Assembly (NCBI GenBank): GCA_964542535.1
Contig: CAZIUE010000005.1
Coordinates: 62,001-126,000 of the forward strand
Origin: Pseudopelobacter sp964542535
GTDB lineage: Bacteria; Desulfobacterota; Desulfuromonadia; Geobacterales; Pseudopelobacteraceae
Direction: 5' to 3'
Length of the DNA stretch: 64,000 nt
The notes beneath the pieces are model-generated. The model saw only the letters and a list, made by a program, of their open reading frames with translations. It searched no databases and had not been told where the DNA came from. Both the position numbers and the translations under genes were made by a program. Shown one piece after another: positions 8,860 to 18,225 of this stretch; positions within the stretch are counted from its first letter, which is position 1, and each line of letters opens with the position of its first letter.

Positions 8860-8960
8860 GGATGCATACGGATAAACACAGATACATCGGGGTAATGCAT
8901 ACAAAAAGAACAGCCACCCAGACGATGAACGACTTTTATCCGTGTTTATCCCATGTATCC
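8860..8960. repeat. Imperfect palindromic intergenic repeat
   Basis: The 25-base arms 8860-8884 (GGATGCATACGGATAAACAC...) and 8936-8960 (...GTGTTTATCCCATGTATCC) are imperfect inverted copies around a 51-base centre. The flanking text, including TTTTCGTGCCTTCGTGTGTGG at 8997-9017, resembles dispersed intergenic repeats known in related genomes. The element fills most of the 296-base gap between truA and hslO, which run in the same direction, and no gene is supported there. Confidence 0.6.
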
Positions 8961-8984
8961 GAGTTGCAACTGCATTTTCTGGGT

Positions 8985-9890
8985 TTATTGCTGTACATTT
9001 TCGTGCCTTCGTGTGTGGCAAACACTTTCCGCCAGCGCCTCCAGCTGGTCAGCGTCGAAACAGTAGCTGTGGCGGCAGAACTCGCAGGTCACCCGGGCCT
9101 CCCCCTCCCGGGTCCGTATGTCGCGCAGCCCATCCGCGCCCAGGGAGAGCAGGACCCGCTCCACCTTGTCCCGGCTACAGCCGCACCGGAAGAAAGGGAT
9201 ACGCGCCTCCAGCCGGGTGAAGGACAGGGAATCGAACAGCAGCTCCACGAGCCCCTGGGGGCCGTCCTGGTCAAGGATAGCGGACAGGGGCGGCAGAGAG
9301 GTGATGATGTCCATGACCAGCTCCTGCTCCCGTTCATCGACGCCGGGAAGGGCCTGGACCAGGAAGCCGCCGCAGGTGGAGATCCGCCCCTCGCCATCCA
9401 GCGATGCGCCCAGCCCCACCGCGGAGGGGGTCTGCTCCGAGTCGGCCAGGTAGTAGGCCAGGTCGTCGCCGATCTCGCTGCTGCGCAACTGCACCATGCC
9501 CTGGTACGGCCGCCCCCCCAGCCCCAGATCCCTGCTCACGGTCAGGAAGCCGGCTCTGCCCAGCAGCCCGGCCACGTTCCAGCGCCCCTCCAGCGGTTCG
9601 ACCTCGGCCCGCGGGTTGGCCAGGCTCCCCCGCACCGCGCCGTCGCTGTCCGCCTCGACGATCATCTTCTTCACGGGGCCGTTTCCCTCGAACTTGAGCC
9701 CGAGCCGCTGACCGTCCTTGAGCAGCGCTCCCATGAGCGCTCCGCCGGCCAGGGCGCGCCCCAGGGCCACGCTCGCCGTCAGCGATGCCCCCTGCATGTC
9801 GCAGATCCGGCGGGACAACTCGGCAACGTCGCAGGCAAGAATTCTGATGCCGCCGGAGGCGCTTAAGGCGCGGACAATCTGATCAGGCAT
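8985..9890 (-). CDS. hslO: Redox-regulated chaperone Hsp33
   Basis: A 301-residue Hsp33, a holdase switched on by oxidative unfolding. Zinc ligands are Cys236 and Cys238 (RCGCSRDK) and Cys269 and Cys272 (CEFC), the expected CxC-x30-CxxC spacing. The N-terminal domain has ALGRALAGGALMGALLK and LKFEGNGPVKKMIVEAD. The start at ATG 9890 is preceded by GGAGGT; the upstream extension to 10019 overlaps a terminator and is not coding. Cytoplasmic. Its position near two thioredoxin-fold genes is consistent with redox stress functions but may be chance. Confidence 0.95.
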   Translation of the reverse strand: MPDQIVRALSASGGIRILACDVAELSRRICDMQGASLTASVALGRALAGGALMGALLKDGQRLGLKFEGNGPVKKMIVEADSDGAVRGSLANPRAEVEPLEGRWNVAGLLGRAGFLTVSRDLGLGGRPYQGMVQLRSSEIGDDLAYYLADSEQTPSAVGLGASLDGEGRISTCGGFLVQALPGVDEREQELVMDIITSLPPLSAILDQDGPQGLVELLFDSLSFTRLEARIPFFRCGCSRDKVERVLLSLGADGLRDIRTREGEARVTCEFCRHSYCFDADQLEALAESVCHTRRHENVQQ

Positions 9891-9944
9891 GGGCAGGTAC
9901 CTCCATGGTGGTGGGGATAGTTCGGGAACCGGGATACTAGCAGA

Positions 9945-9972
9945 AAAAGCCGCATCAAGCGATGCGGCTTTT
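9945..9972 (-). terminator. Intrinsic terminator after the Wzi-like gene
   Basis: A 12-base perfect stem AAAAGCCGCATC / GATGCGGCTTTT with loop AAGC, positions 9945-9956 and 9961-9972. Read on the minus strand it ends in a T-run, which fits termination of the polysaccharide operon ending at 10066. It could also work on the plus strand. Confidence 0.85.
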
Positions 9973-10065
9973 CGGAAAAATATGGTGGCGGACGATACCC
10001 GCCACAACCGGGCGACCACAAGGGGGCGCCCCTACGATTTGTGTCATCGTGAATACGACACCGTA

Positions 10066-11685
10066 TCAGTACCGGTACCGCAATTCGACCAGGACCAGCT
10101 GATTGGTCCGGTGCTCGCCGCTCTCCAGGTTGAGGTTGGAGATCTTCTCGATGCCGTAGGTTGTCTGGGCGTCCAGGTCGCCGTACACCGGCAGGGTCCA
10201 GGAGATGCGTCCGGCGTGTTTGCGCTCCACCGCCTGGCCCGGCATGCGGCCGGTTTCGCCGCGGGTGGTATAGATGTACTCCAGCGCCAGGCTGTTGCGC
10301 GCGCCGAACCAGTGGCAGAGGCGGCTGTAGTAGTCCCGGGTTGCGCCTCCCTGGGAGTGCCCCATGGGCATCCCCTTGTACAGGTAGCCTGAAGGGAAGG
10401 TGCCGTTGGTGTAAAGGATCTGGTTGCCCTGGAAGAACTCGAAGCGGAAGTCGTTCCTGCCATCGGAGGTCAGCCGCGGGATGTAAATCCCGGCCAGGTA
10501 ACTTTCCACGATGGGCCAGAAGGCGGCCGTATCCTCACCGGAGAACTCGCCGTACAACTCGGTGTTGCGCAACCAGGGGATACGGTAGCGCAGCTCGAAC
10601 CCGGCCATGCCGTTGGAATTGTCCGCGCCGGTGCCGCCGATCAGCCCCCGCAGCGTGTCTCCCAGACCGTTGTTGACTCCCGGTCCCCCCACCTGCCTCC
10701 CCAGATTGAAGCCGATCTCCAGGCTGTCCACGGGCTTGAGGGAAAGTTTCAGGGCGTAGAACCAGGGCTGGCGCTCCACGCCGTTGGTCACGGTTCTGTC
10801 CAGACGGGAGCCGATCAGGGCGAACTTCATAGCGCCAAGATAGGGTACCTGGAACGGTTCCGGACTGGAGAGCTTCACCAGAGTCATGTTTCTTGCGTTA
10901 TTGGAAAGGGTTATGGCGCCGCGATAGCCCAGCCCCAACCAGTTCTCGTCCTTGCCCGCCTCCAGCTCCAGCGCCCCCCCCCCCAGTTTGAGGTAACCCC
11001 GGTTCAGCTTCAGGTCGGTATCCGATCCGGTTTTGGAGTAGAGCAGGGACGTTTCAGCCAGACCGGAGACGATCCCCCCCAGGTGTCCCTCCACCGCCCA
11101 GCGCATTTCCACGTTATGGCCACGCTTGTACACGATGCCGTTGTTGTTGGGCATCAACGGCGTTCCCTCGCTGCCGCGCTGGGTTACCGGCGACGGGTAG
11201 GGGTTCTTGGGGCGCAACCCCGAACCGATGCCGAAGACTCCGTCGTCCCCCGGATCATGCACCTGACGCAGGTAGTCGCGGGGGGCGCCGTCCAGATAGG
11301 CGTAGCGCAGCCGCATGGAGGCCCGGGGGTCGAAGGCTATGGGGGGCGGCTTCATATCCGGCTGTTCCCTGAGAGAGGTTTCCCGCGGCACCAGTTCACG
11401 GATGCGCACCATCAGCTGGGCCACCAGGGGAGGAACCTGATCGGGCGACTGTTCGATGTTCTTCTGCGCCTCCAGCAGCAGTCGCGCCGCCTCGGCCTTG
11501 CTGAAGGGGCGTATTCCCTTGAAGTCGCTCTGGATCAGACCGTATCCGGCAAGCTTGTCAAGATAGGCGTACAGCGGGCTGTCCAGGGGGATATTAGTGG
11601 AGGAGAGCGCCCGGCACAGGGGCGGAAAGGAGAGCCCCAACATGAGGGAAAGAACGAAGCAGGGAAAGAAACGTCGTGTGTTCAT
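10066..11685 (-). CDS. Capsule assembly Wzi-family outer-membrane protein
   Basis: A 539-residue predicted outer-membrane beta-barrel. A signal peptide covers residues 1 to about 26 (FVLSLMLGLSFPPLCRA). The mature part starts with a helical segment (PLDSPLYAYLDKLAGYGLI, SKAEAARLLLEA) common to Wzi-like proteins, then alternating strands, ending in LVLVELRYRY with the aromatic C-terminus typical of barrel insertion signals. Wzi proteins help attach or assemble capsule polysaccharide at the cell surface. The start at ATG 11685 follows GGAGGG; an upstream in-frame ATG at 11751 lacks such a site. It is the last gene of the polysaccharide block, 81 bases after the dehydratase. Confidence 0.82.
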   Translation of the reverse strand: MNTRRFFPCFVLSLMLGLSFPPLCRALSSTNIPLDSPLYAYLDKLAGYGLIQSDFKGIRPFSKAEAARLLLEAQKNIEQSPDQVPPLVAQLMVRIRELVPRETSLREQPDMKPPPIAFDPRASMRLRYAYLDGAPRDYLRQVHDPGDDGVFGIGSGLRPKNPYPSPVTQRGSEGTPLMPNNNGIVYKRGHNVEMRWAVEGHLGGIVSGLAETSLLYSKTGSDTDLKLNRGYLKLGGGALELEAGKDENWLGLGYRGAITLSNNARNMTLVKLSSPEPFQVPYLGAMKFALIGSRLDRTVTNGVERQPWFYALKLSLKPVDSLEIGFNLGRQVGGPGVNNGLGDTLRGLIGGTGADNSNGMAGFELRYRIPWLRNTELYGEFSGEDTAAFWPIVESYLAGIYIPRLTSDGRNDFRFEFFQGNQILYTNGTFPSGYLYKGMPMGHSQGGATRDYYSRLCHWFGARNSLALEYIYTTRGETGRMPGQAVERKHAGRISWTLPVYGDLDAQTTYGIEKISNLNLESGEHRTNQLVLVELRYRY

Positions 11686-11766
11686 GAAAGCCCTCCATAC
11701 AGTGAATAGCAAAGCCCGGCGGCACCAGAAGATACCATAGAGCCGCCGCATCGTATAGGAGGTTTC

Positions 11767-13722
11767 TCATGGGGTGGCGATAAAAGCAGGCGTCGTCACG
11801 CTGTCCGGTTTTGGAGTCGAGAAAACGGATGCTTCTAGAGGCGCCTCCTGCGGAGCCTGGATGACAGGCCTGCACGGGCAGTGATACTCGGGAACGATCT
11901 CCTTGATCAGACGCACGACCCGGTCGCTGTCGGCCTTCTGGGTGGCAAGGTACAGTTCGTCCAGTTGGCGGTTGAGGACATACCAGTCGCGGCGGGTCGC
12001 GCGAGCCACCATGATTTTGTCATGGCAGGTGGGCTGGATTCCCTCGCCGGCCAGGAGGAGCTCCTCGTACAGCTTCTCGCCGGGCCGCAGGCCGGTGAAG
12101 CAGATATCGATATCCTCGTAGGGACGGAACCCGGAGAGCCGGATCATCTCCTCGGCCAGGGTCAGAATCTTGACCGGCTCGCCCATGTCCAACAGGAAGA
12201 TCTCCCCCCCATTGCCCATGCTGCCGGCCTGCAATACCAACTGGGCGGCTTCGGGAATGGTCATGAAATAGCGGATGACCTCGGGGTCGGTGACCGTCAA
12301 CGGCCCCCCTTTCCGTATCTGTTCGCGAAAAATGGGGATCACGCTGCCGTTGCTCCCCAACACGTTGCCGAAGCGGACGGTTACGAAATTGGTTCTGCTC
12401 CTCCTGGCCAGGTTCTGCACGTACAGCTCCGCAGCCCGCTTGGTAGCGCCCATGATGTTGGTGGGGTTGACTGCCTTGTCGGTGGAGATCATCACGAAGT
12501 GTTTGACGCCGAACTGGTGGGCGGCATCGGCGACGATTCTGGTGCCGCGCACGTTGTTGTTGGCGGCGGCCTCGGGGTTCGCCTCCATCATGGGGACATG
12601 CTTGTAGGCTGCGGCATGGAAAACCACTTCCGGTTGGAACTCGTCGAAGGTGGAGCCCAGCAGGGTGCGGGCGCGGATATCGCCGATCACGGCACTCAGG
12701 CGCAGGCCGGGGAACCGCTCGCCCAGCTCCCGCTCCAGAAAGAAGAGCGGCGTTTCGGCCACATCCAGCAGGATCAGCTTGTCCGGACCGAAACGGGCAA
12801 CCTGGCGGCAGATCTCGCTGCCGATGCTGCCGGCCGCGCCGGTGACCAGGATCCGCTTGCCTCCCAGATAGTTCCTGATCCTCTCGATATCCAGCGTTAT
12901 CGGCTCACGGCCCAGCAGGTCATCAAGGTCAACATCCTTGATCTGCTGTACGGTGACGTTGCCGCCGATCAGGTCGCCCACGCCCGGAAGGGTTTTGAAG
13001 CTGACACCCGCCTGACGGCAGCGCTCCACGATGGCCCGTACCTGTCTTCCCGTTGCCGAGGGGATGGCAATGATCACCTCGGCAATGTCACGCTCCCGGC
13101 AGAGACGGTCCAGATCCTCCTGTCCGCCCAACACCGACACGCCGTGGAAGTGCTGTTCCGCTTTATCTGGGTCGTCATCGACAAAACCGACCACTGAAAT
13201 TCCCAGGGAGGGGTTTTGGCGCATCTCACGGACAATGGCCTGACCGGAGCAGCCGGCTCCCACCACCAGCACCTTCTTCAGGTTGTCTTCCTGCATTGTC
13301 GGCATGGGGAAGTAGTTCTCGCGGTAGGCGCGGGTCGCCAGACGGACGCCGCAGCCGAGCAAAAAGCAGAGCAGCCCGTCCAGCAGGAGTACCGAACGGG
13401 GCATTCCCAGCAGACCGTGGACGAACACCACGTACAGCACGAACAGGGCCGAGGCAAAGACGTTGGCCTTGAGCAGATCAATAACATCCGCAATGGAGAC
13501 GTAGCGCCACCAGCCGTGGTTGAGCCCCATCTTCCAGAAAACCATGAGTTTGATGACCACAAGGGGCGCGAGAAGCTGGGTAAAAAGGTGCCAGTCCGCG
13601 GGAAAAAGGGTGAAGTCGAAGCGCAGCAAGAAGGCCAGCAGCAGTGAGAAGATGATCAGGAAGAGTTTGAACGTCAAAATGAGCCAGAAGCGTTTTTCCC
13701 TGGCCTGTCGTGTGATGTACAT
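11767..13722 (-). CDS. WbpM/CapD-type nucleotide-sugar 4,6-dehydratase, membrane anchored
   Basis: This 651-residue protein has about four N-terminal transmembrane helices (residues 12-130), a CoA-binding-like Rossmann domain (VLVVGAGCSGQ, residues 151-161) and a catalytic SDR domain (ILVTGAAGSIGSEICRQ from residue 291; YKHVPMMEANP; STDKAVNPTNIMGATKR). The domain order is that of WbpM/PglF, which convert UDP-GlcNAc to UDP-2-acetamido-2,6-dideoxy-4-keto-hexose. With the reductase-like gene at 14398 and the sugar transferase at 13830 it forms a likely UDP-QuiNAc or related 6-deoxy-HexNAc initiation module. An Ala/Pro/Thr-rich tail follows the domain. Confidence 0.92.
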   Translation of the reverse strand: MYITRQAREKRFWLILTFKLFLIIFSLLLAFLLRFDFTLFPADWHLFTQLLAPLVVIKLMVFWKMGLNHGWWRYVSIADVIDLLKANVFASALFVLYVVFVHGLLGMPRSVLLLDGLLCFLLGCGVRLATRAYRENYFPMPTMQEDNLKKVLVVGAGCSGQAIVREMRQNPSLGISVVGFVDDDPDKAEQHFHGVSVLGGQEDLDRLCRERDIAEVIIAIPSATGRQVRAIVERCRQAGVSFKTLPGVGDLIGGNVTVQQIKDVDLDDLLGREPITLDIERIRNYLGGKRILVTGAAGSIGSEICRQVARFGPDKLILLDVAETPLFFLERELGERFPGLRLSAVIGDIRARTLLGSTFDEFQPEVVFHAAAYKHVPMMEANPEAAANNNVRGTRIVADAAHQFGVKHFVMISTDKAVNPTNIMGATKRAAELYVQNLARRSRTNFVTVRFGNVLGSNGSVIPIFREQIRKGGPLTVTDPEVIRYFMTIPEAAQLVLQAGSMGNGGEIFLLDMGEPVKILTLAEEMIRLSGFRPYEDIDICFTGLRPGEKLYEELLLAGEGIQPTCHDKIMVARATRRDWYVLNRQLDELYLATQKADSDRVVRLIKEIVPEYHCPCRPVIQAPQEAPLEASVFSTPKPDSVTTPAFIATP

Positions 13723-13829
13723 ATAATGCTCACCTTATCGGGAGAAGCTGTGAAGTGAGGATTTTTTCACGCTTGAAAAGCGTAATGCATAATCGGGGGA
13801 TTGCAAGCAGGTGGGATGAGCTGCTCGGT

Positions 13830-14408
13830 TTAGTGCGTGACTCCTTCCCGTATGGCAACCTTGAAGAAGGTACGCAGCAGAATCTTCAGGTCCAGAAGGA
13901 AGGAGCGGTTCTCCAGGTAGTACTGATCAAACTCGACCTTGACCGGGATGGGCAGTTCATCCCGGCCGTTGATCTGTGCCCATCCGGTCAAGCCGGGAGT
14001 CAGCAGGTGTATCCCTTTTTCCGTTCGCAGTGCAATCAGGTCGTCCTGGTTGTAGAGGGCCGGGCGCGGGCCGACGAAGCTCATGTCGCCCTTGAGGATG
14101 CTCCAGAGCTGGGGCAGCTCGTCCAGGCTGGATGTGCGCAGGACTCTACCGACGGGGGTCAACCAACCATCCGGGTTGCCCAGCAGATGCGTGGCGACCG
14201 CCGGCGTGTCCGTACGCATGGTGCGGAATTTGGGCATCCGGAAGATGCCGTTGTTCCGGCCGACCCGGTCGGACCAGTAGAGGACCGGGCCTGCGGAAGT
14301 CAGCTTGACAGCCAGGCCAACCAGCAGCATGGGCAGTGCGAAGATGAGCATCAGACAAAAAGACAGAATAAAATCGAATGTTCTTTTCACAAACTTCTCA
14401 CTTCTCAC
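13830..14408 (-). CDS. Initiating sugar-phosphate transferase (bacterial sugar transferase family)
   Basis: A 192-residue monotopic membrane enzyme that moves a sugar-1-phosphate to undecaprenyl phosphate, starting repeat-unit synthesis. One hydrophobic segment lies at residues 11-35; MPKFRTMR, SSLDELPQLWSILKGDMSFVGPRP and TPGLTGWAQINGRD are the family signatures. Small size and lack of extra helices place it with PglC/WecP/WreU types rather than WbaP. GTG 14408 overlaps the upstream gene by 11 bases; a second GTG at 14390 (MKRTFDFIL) is equally plausible. Confidence 0.92.
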   Translation of the reverse strand: MRSEKFVKRTFDFILSFCLMLIFALPMLLVGLAVKLTSAGPVLYWSDRVGRNNGIFRMPKFRTMRTDTPAVATHLLGNPDGWLTPVGRVLRTSSLDELPQLWSILKGDMSFVGPRPALYNQDDLIALRTEKGIHLLTPGLTGWAQINGRDELPIPVKVEFDQYYLENRSFLLDLKILLRTFFKVAIREGVTH

Positions 14409-15375
14409 CCTTGACCTGCTTTTTATACCACTCCGCCGTCTCCCCCAGTCCCTCTTCCATGGTAAAGGGGGGCTTCCAGCTCAATTCGTTTCGTATCTTT
14501 GAACTATCCACCGTAAGCGACCCCAGCAGCCGGTCAACAGCGGCTCGTTTGCCGGTGATTGTTCCGGTCCGACGAATGACAGATGCGGGGACTGGAAAGA
14601 GGCGTGCCGGGACTTCCAGTGCCCTGGCGGTGCGACGGATCAGTTCCGGAGTCGACACGTCTTCTCCGTCGCTGACAAGATACGTCTTACCCGCCGCAGC
14701 AGGGTGCATAGCGCAGACAGCCAGGGCATCCACCAGATTACCGACAGAGAGCAGGCTGCGTTTGTTGTTTATGGAGGCCAGCGGAAGGGGGATTCCTTTC
14801 GCAACAATGTTCATCATGGCAAGGAAGTTGGCCTTGACGCCGGGACCGTATACCAGCGTCGGGCGGAGCACGACAACCTCCATCCCGGTTTCAGCCTCAA
14901 TTTTTCTCAGTGCCTGCTCTGCCTCCCATTTGCTGATGCCGTAGGGATCGGTAGGGTTTGGCGGTGAGTTTGGAGTATAGGATGTTGTACTCTCTTCGCC
15001 GTTTACCTTGATTGAACTGACGAAAACCAGCCGTTTTACGCCAGAATATGCGGCCTGCCGCGCCAGTTGTTCCGTTCCCTGTACATTCACCCGTCGGAAA
15101 TCGACAAGGGGATCAGGTGACGGGTCATTCATGATGTGCACGCGGGCAGCCAGGTGGACAACCGTATCGATGCCTTTCATAGCATGACACCACTCAGTTT
15201 CAGGCCCGATGGACCCGATTGACGTTGGCTCCACTCCGGCGACAAGCGATGCAGCAGCACCGGCCGACCGCACGGCGGCCCGTACGGAAAAACCATCACC
15301 AAGCAAGCGAGTACAGAGGAATCGGCCTACAAATCCGGTGGCACCGGTGACCAATACCCCAGAATCAACAGGCAC
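14398..15375 (-). CDS. NAD-dependent epimerase/dehydratase-family nucleotide-sugar reductase
   Basis: A 325-residue extended SDR: VLVTGATGFVGRFLC at the N-terminus, a Tyr-Lys pair in DPYGISKWEAEQ, and VVLRPTLVYGPGVKANF. It resembles WbpV/WreQ-type proteins, one of which reduces the 4-keto group of UDP-2-acetamido-4-keto-6-deoxyglucose to give UDP-QuiNAc. Its place between the initiating transferase and the rest of the cluster, with a WbpM-type dehydratase nearby, supports that role, but a GalE-like epimerase cannot be excluded. GTG 15375 is chosen: GAGGT precedes it and it overlaps the upstream stop by 11 bases. Confidence 0.8.
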   Translation of the reverse strand: MPVDSGVLVTGATGFVGRFLCTRLLGDGFSVRAAVRSAGAAASLVAGVEPTSIGSIGPETEWCHAMKGIDTVVHLAARVHIMNDPSPDPLVDFRRVNVQGTEQLARQAAYSGVKRLVFVSSIKVNGEESTTSYTPNSPPNPTDPYGISKWEAEQALRKIEAETGMEVVVLRPTLVYGPGVKANFLAMMNIVAKGIPLPLASINNKRSLLSVGNLVDALAVCAMHPAAAGKTYLVSDGEDVSTPELIRRTARALEVPARLFPVPASVIRRTGTITGKRAAVDRLLGSLTVDSSKIRNELSWKPPFTMEEGLGETAEWYKKQVKGEK

Positions 15376-16558
15376 GACTCGTGACCTCAAGAATGTCTTC
15401 TGCCATCTGTTTGCTTATGGTCGCCCGGGAATATTTTTCGACAAAGTCCGGGCGGAGAATGTCCCTGATGATCAGTTTCTCGAAGGCGAGCACAGCCTGC
15501 TCCGCGTCACAGGGATGGAACACCGTTGCGTTTGATACTTCGGATCGTATGAATTCTGCAGCATACCCTGAGACGCCGGCCCATATCGGCTTTCCCATGG
15601 CTGCATATTCAAATATTTTTGAAGGGAGCACCTTTTTGAATGCGTTGTAATCGTTGAGATGCAGGAACAGAACGTCGGCGGCATGATAGGCGGCGAGCAA
15701 TTCGGATCTCATGACAGGAGACGACAGGCGCACATTTGCTATGTTGCTCTCGGTGAGAGACTTCTCAAGTGCGTCTCTGCGCCCACCATCACCGATAATC
15801 CTGAAAAAGATGCGGGAACCCATCTTTTGAGCTAGTTGAGGGATTATTTTGTGCAACCCCTGCCCCTCTCCAAGGTTTCCGGCATACAGCACCGTGAGAG
15901 CCCTTTCCTTGGTAACAGCACAGGGTCCGGGTGCCGGGACCGACGCCATGGACAAAAACTCGTCATCGATCCCATTTGTGAAAAACGAATACCCGTGATG
16001 CGGGTAACGTGAACCGAAGTAGTCCGAAAACCCCCTGGAGACAAGATTAACTCTATCCGCACGCGTAACCGCCCACTTCTCCAGTTGCGAAAAAAATGGC
16101 GCAACCGCCCACGCCGCCTTGCGTGGCAGCACCTCCCTGATCGTGTCGACAAAGATATCCCGAATATCAAGATAGAGTCTGGTTTTCATACGCCGTGCAA
16201 TCCAAGCGCCCAGCACGGCAGTCATGAGGCGACTGGAAGTAGCGAACACAATATCGTAATTCTGGTTGGCTACCGCCTTTACCACTCCCCTGAAAAAGGA
16301 CAGAAACGTTTTTGACTGGTCCAGCATTCCGCTCTGGTGCTGCGGTACGGCGATACGGGTAATGGTTATACCATCCTGCTGCTCGATCCTTGGTGCATCG
16401 GAACTGAATGAGTGGTATCGGTTGGGCAGTGTTGTAATCACATCTATGTGTGAATCGGATGACAGGGCTCTACGAAGCTCATTCACCAGCGCAGTTGCCC
16501 GGAACGAACCGGCGCACAGGTCGGGGCGGAAATAGAAACTAAGAACCAGGATCTTCAC
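15365..16558 (-). CDS. WbuB-like group 4 glycosyltransferase
   Basis: A 397-residue GT-B glycosyltransferase. The N-terminus MKILVLSFYFRPDLCAGSFR and the segment LYLDIRDIFVDTIREV resemble WbuB, an L-FucNAc transferase of O-antigen loci. The acceptor-side domain has LYAGNLGEGQGLHKIIP and the donor-site region LPSKIFEYAAMGKPIWAGVSG. It probably adds the second sugar to the lipid-linked primer in the cytoplasm. The start is GTG 16558 with GGGAG upstream, 5 bases after the heparinase-fold gene. Confidence 0.88.
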   Translation of the reverse strand: MKILVLSFYFRPDLCAGSFRATALVNELRRALSSDSHIDVITTLPNRYHSFSSDAPRIEQQDGITITRIAVPQHQSGMLDQSKTFLSFFRGVVKAVANQNYDIVFATSSRLMTAVLGAWIARRMKTRLYLDIRDIFVDTIREVLPRKAAWAVAPFFSQLEKWAVTRADRVNLVSRGFSDYFGSRYPHHGYSFFTNGIDDEFLSMASVPAPGPCAVTKERALTVLYAGNLGEGQGLHKIIPQLAQKMGSRIFFRIIGDGGRRDALEKSLTESNIANVRLSSPVMRSELLAAYHAADVLFLHLNDYNAFKKVLPSKIFEYAAMGKPIWAGVSGYAAEFIRSEVSNATVFHPCDAEQAVLAFEKLIIRDILRPDFVEKYSRATISKQMAEDILEVTSRAC

Positions 16559-16563
16559 AGTTT

Positions 16564-18225
16564 TTACTCCCAGAGCAGTCTTGTCACCAGCGGCAGGCGG
16601 CCCACGTCAACAACTAGGCAGAAATTCGGTTCGCTGCGGCCAAATCCAGGATGCCAGGTCGACGCCTCCGTGCGTATGGCTCCTCCCTCCACACACAAGA
16701 GAACCTCCTGGTGGTTGGACATCTGTAGCACGACTGTCTCGTTCTGGGCTGCATCCACCCTCTTTTCGGACACACGTACCGACGGATGCAGGTGAAAGCG
16801 AGCTTGCACATGCCTGGCGGAGTCTGAGACGGTATCCGTAATCACCAGTTCATTCGTGAAAAATTGCCATTTTCTCCTGTGGTTGCACTCTCGGGCAAGC
16901 CGCTGGTAACCGTCGTGGCTACAGGAAACGGTCACAGGCTCGTCTTCTGCACTGATCCGCAGATCAATGGGCTTAGCCCGCCGCGCCACACGAAATCCCC
17001 CCCACACCTCGGAAGAGTCCTTGCCGTCCACAACAACGGTATTGTGCGCTGCTGTTCCCCGCTGCCGCAATCGTTCGGGGCTATACCCATAGCAAGAAGT
17101 GCCCGAGTTCACAAACAAACGTTGACCGAACAGAGAAAGTTCAAATGACAGCGTGTCGGCATGCCCGTGTCCGGGCAGGTAATCCGGCCCTATCGGTGCC
17201 ACATCGAGCAGTGCGGATACCTGTCCCTGTCTCACGCGGATATAGCCACTCTCCGCGAGATGTACCACGCCATCAGCAATCTCCGGAACCGCCAGCAGAC
17301 CCAACCTCCGGGCGTATGCTTCCAGACTCGAAGGCGGAGGAGCGATACCGATCGCCGCATCATTGAAGAACGAAATCTCTCCATCAGGATGGCACATGGT
17401 TGCCAACCAATGCACCATTCTCTGAATCACTTCAGCCAAGCTATTCACAACGGAAGTCCAATGAGGTGGAACCGCTGTCAGAAACGTTTTCGTCACGTTT
17501 AACAGATCCAACATATCTTCCAGAGCCAGTGCGTGATACATCGTGCTGCGCTCAAACTGGCCACCGTCAGGCAAGATCTGTTCAGGAATCTCCCGCTCCA
17601 GGTACTGCAATCCTCTCGCAAGCCATTGATCCGCCTCTGGGCCACAGAAAAACAGGCCGGAAAAAACCAGTGCCTTTGCATTGGCAAAAAGATGATTGCC
17701 GAGCAGGTGCACTTCCATACGCTGAAAAAGCATCCTGGTTTGAACCGCTAGGCTATGCAACCAGTGAGGTTCAAGATAGTTTCCGACCAATGCCCATTTG
17801 ATCCAATTAACGATGCGCAAGGAAGTTGGATACGGCTCCCAACCGGTTTTCCGGTGTCCGGGAGGATTATCTGTAAGCCAAGCGTTCAACAAGTTCTTGT
17901 GCCAATGAGTACGGACGTTAGCCCCATCGGCATTAAGATCATCGAAGTAGTGCTGGTTATAGCGCCAGAGTTTTTCCACCTTCGGGCAATCCCAGCCAAT
18001 ATCAGTAAGGGAATGTTCAGTATTCAGAAAACGGAAGCACAACGGTCCGATCAGGCTTTGGGGCCTTTTGGCGGAAGGGGCCCAGACACCTTCAATCCGA
18101 CGTAAGCTGGGAGCCTTGGCAAAGTAAAACTGAGGCTTGTGGAACCTGAACCATATGCGCCCATAGACCTGAACAGGCCGCAGATAGCGCACTGTATGCC
18201 AATACTGGGAAAGAGTTTGTATCAA
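16564..18225 (-). CDS. Heparinase II/III-fold protein without signal peptide
   Basis: A 553-residue protein with an alpha/alpha-toroid (residues about 80-320; YFDDLNADG, GWEPYPTSLRIVNWIKW, GNHLFANAKALVFSG) followed by a beta-sandwich heparinase II/III domain (PGHGHADTLSFELSLFGQRLFVNSGTSCYG). Known relatives are polysaccharide lyases, normally exported, but no signal peptide is visible here. Homologues are frequent in O-antigen and capsule loci next to a 2-epimerase and the two-domain oxidoreductase, where their function is unproven. The start is uncertain: TTG 18225 overlaps the wecB-like stop; TTG 18243 is an alternative. Confidence 0.85.
   Translation of the reverse strand: MIQTLSQYWHTVRYLRPVQVYGRIWFRFHKPQFYFAKAPSLRRIEGVWAPSAKRPQSLIGPLCFRFLNTEHSLTDIGWDCPKVEKLWRYNQHYFDDLNADGANVRTHWHKNLLNAWLTDNPPGHRKTGWEPYPTSLRIVNWIKWALVGNYLEPHWLHSLAVQTRMLFQRMEVHLLGNHLFANAKALVFSGLFFCGPEADQWLARGLQYLEREIPEQILPDGGQFERSTMYHALALEDMLDLLNVTKTFLTAVPPHWTSVVNSLAEVIQRMVHWLATMCHPDGEISFFNDAAIGIAPPPSSLEAYARRLGLLAVPEIADGVVHLAESGYIRVRQGQVSALLDVAPIGPDYLPGHGHADTLSFELSLFGQRLFVNSGTSCYGYSPERLRQRGTAAHNTVVVDGKDSSEVWGGFRVARRAKPIDLRISAEDEPVTVSCSHDGYQRLARECNHRRKWQFFTNELVITDTVSDSARHVQARFHLHPSVRVSEKRVDAAQNETVVLQMSNHQEVLLCVEGGAIRTEASTWHPGFGRSEPNFCLVVDVGRLPLVTRLLWE

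Noticed and set aside
11881..13197. Plus-strand open frame of 438 codons opposite the WbpM-type gene
   Set aside because: Antisense shadow of a conserved enzyme.
13765..13790. Hairpin ACGCTT/AAGCGT after the sugar transferase gene
   Set aside because: The tract following on the minus strand is A-rich rather than T-rich, so it does not look like a terminator for that gene.
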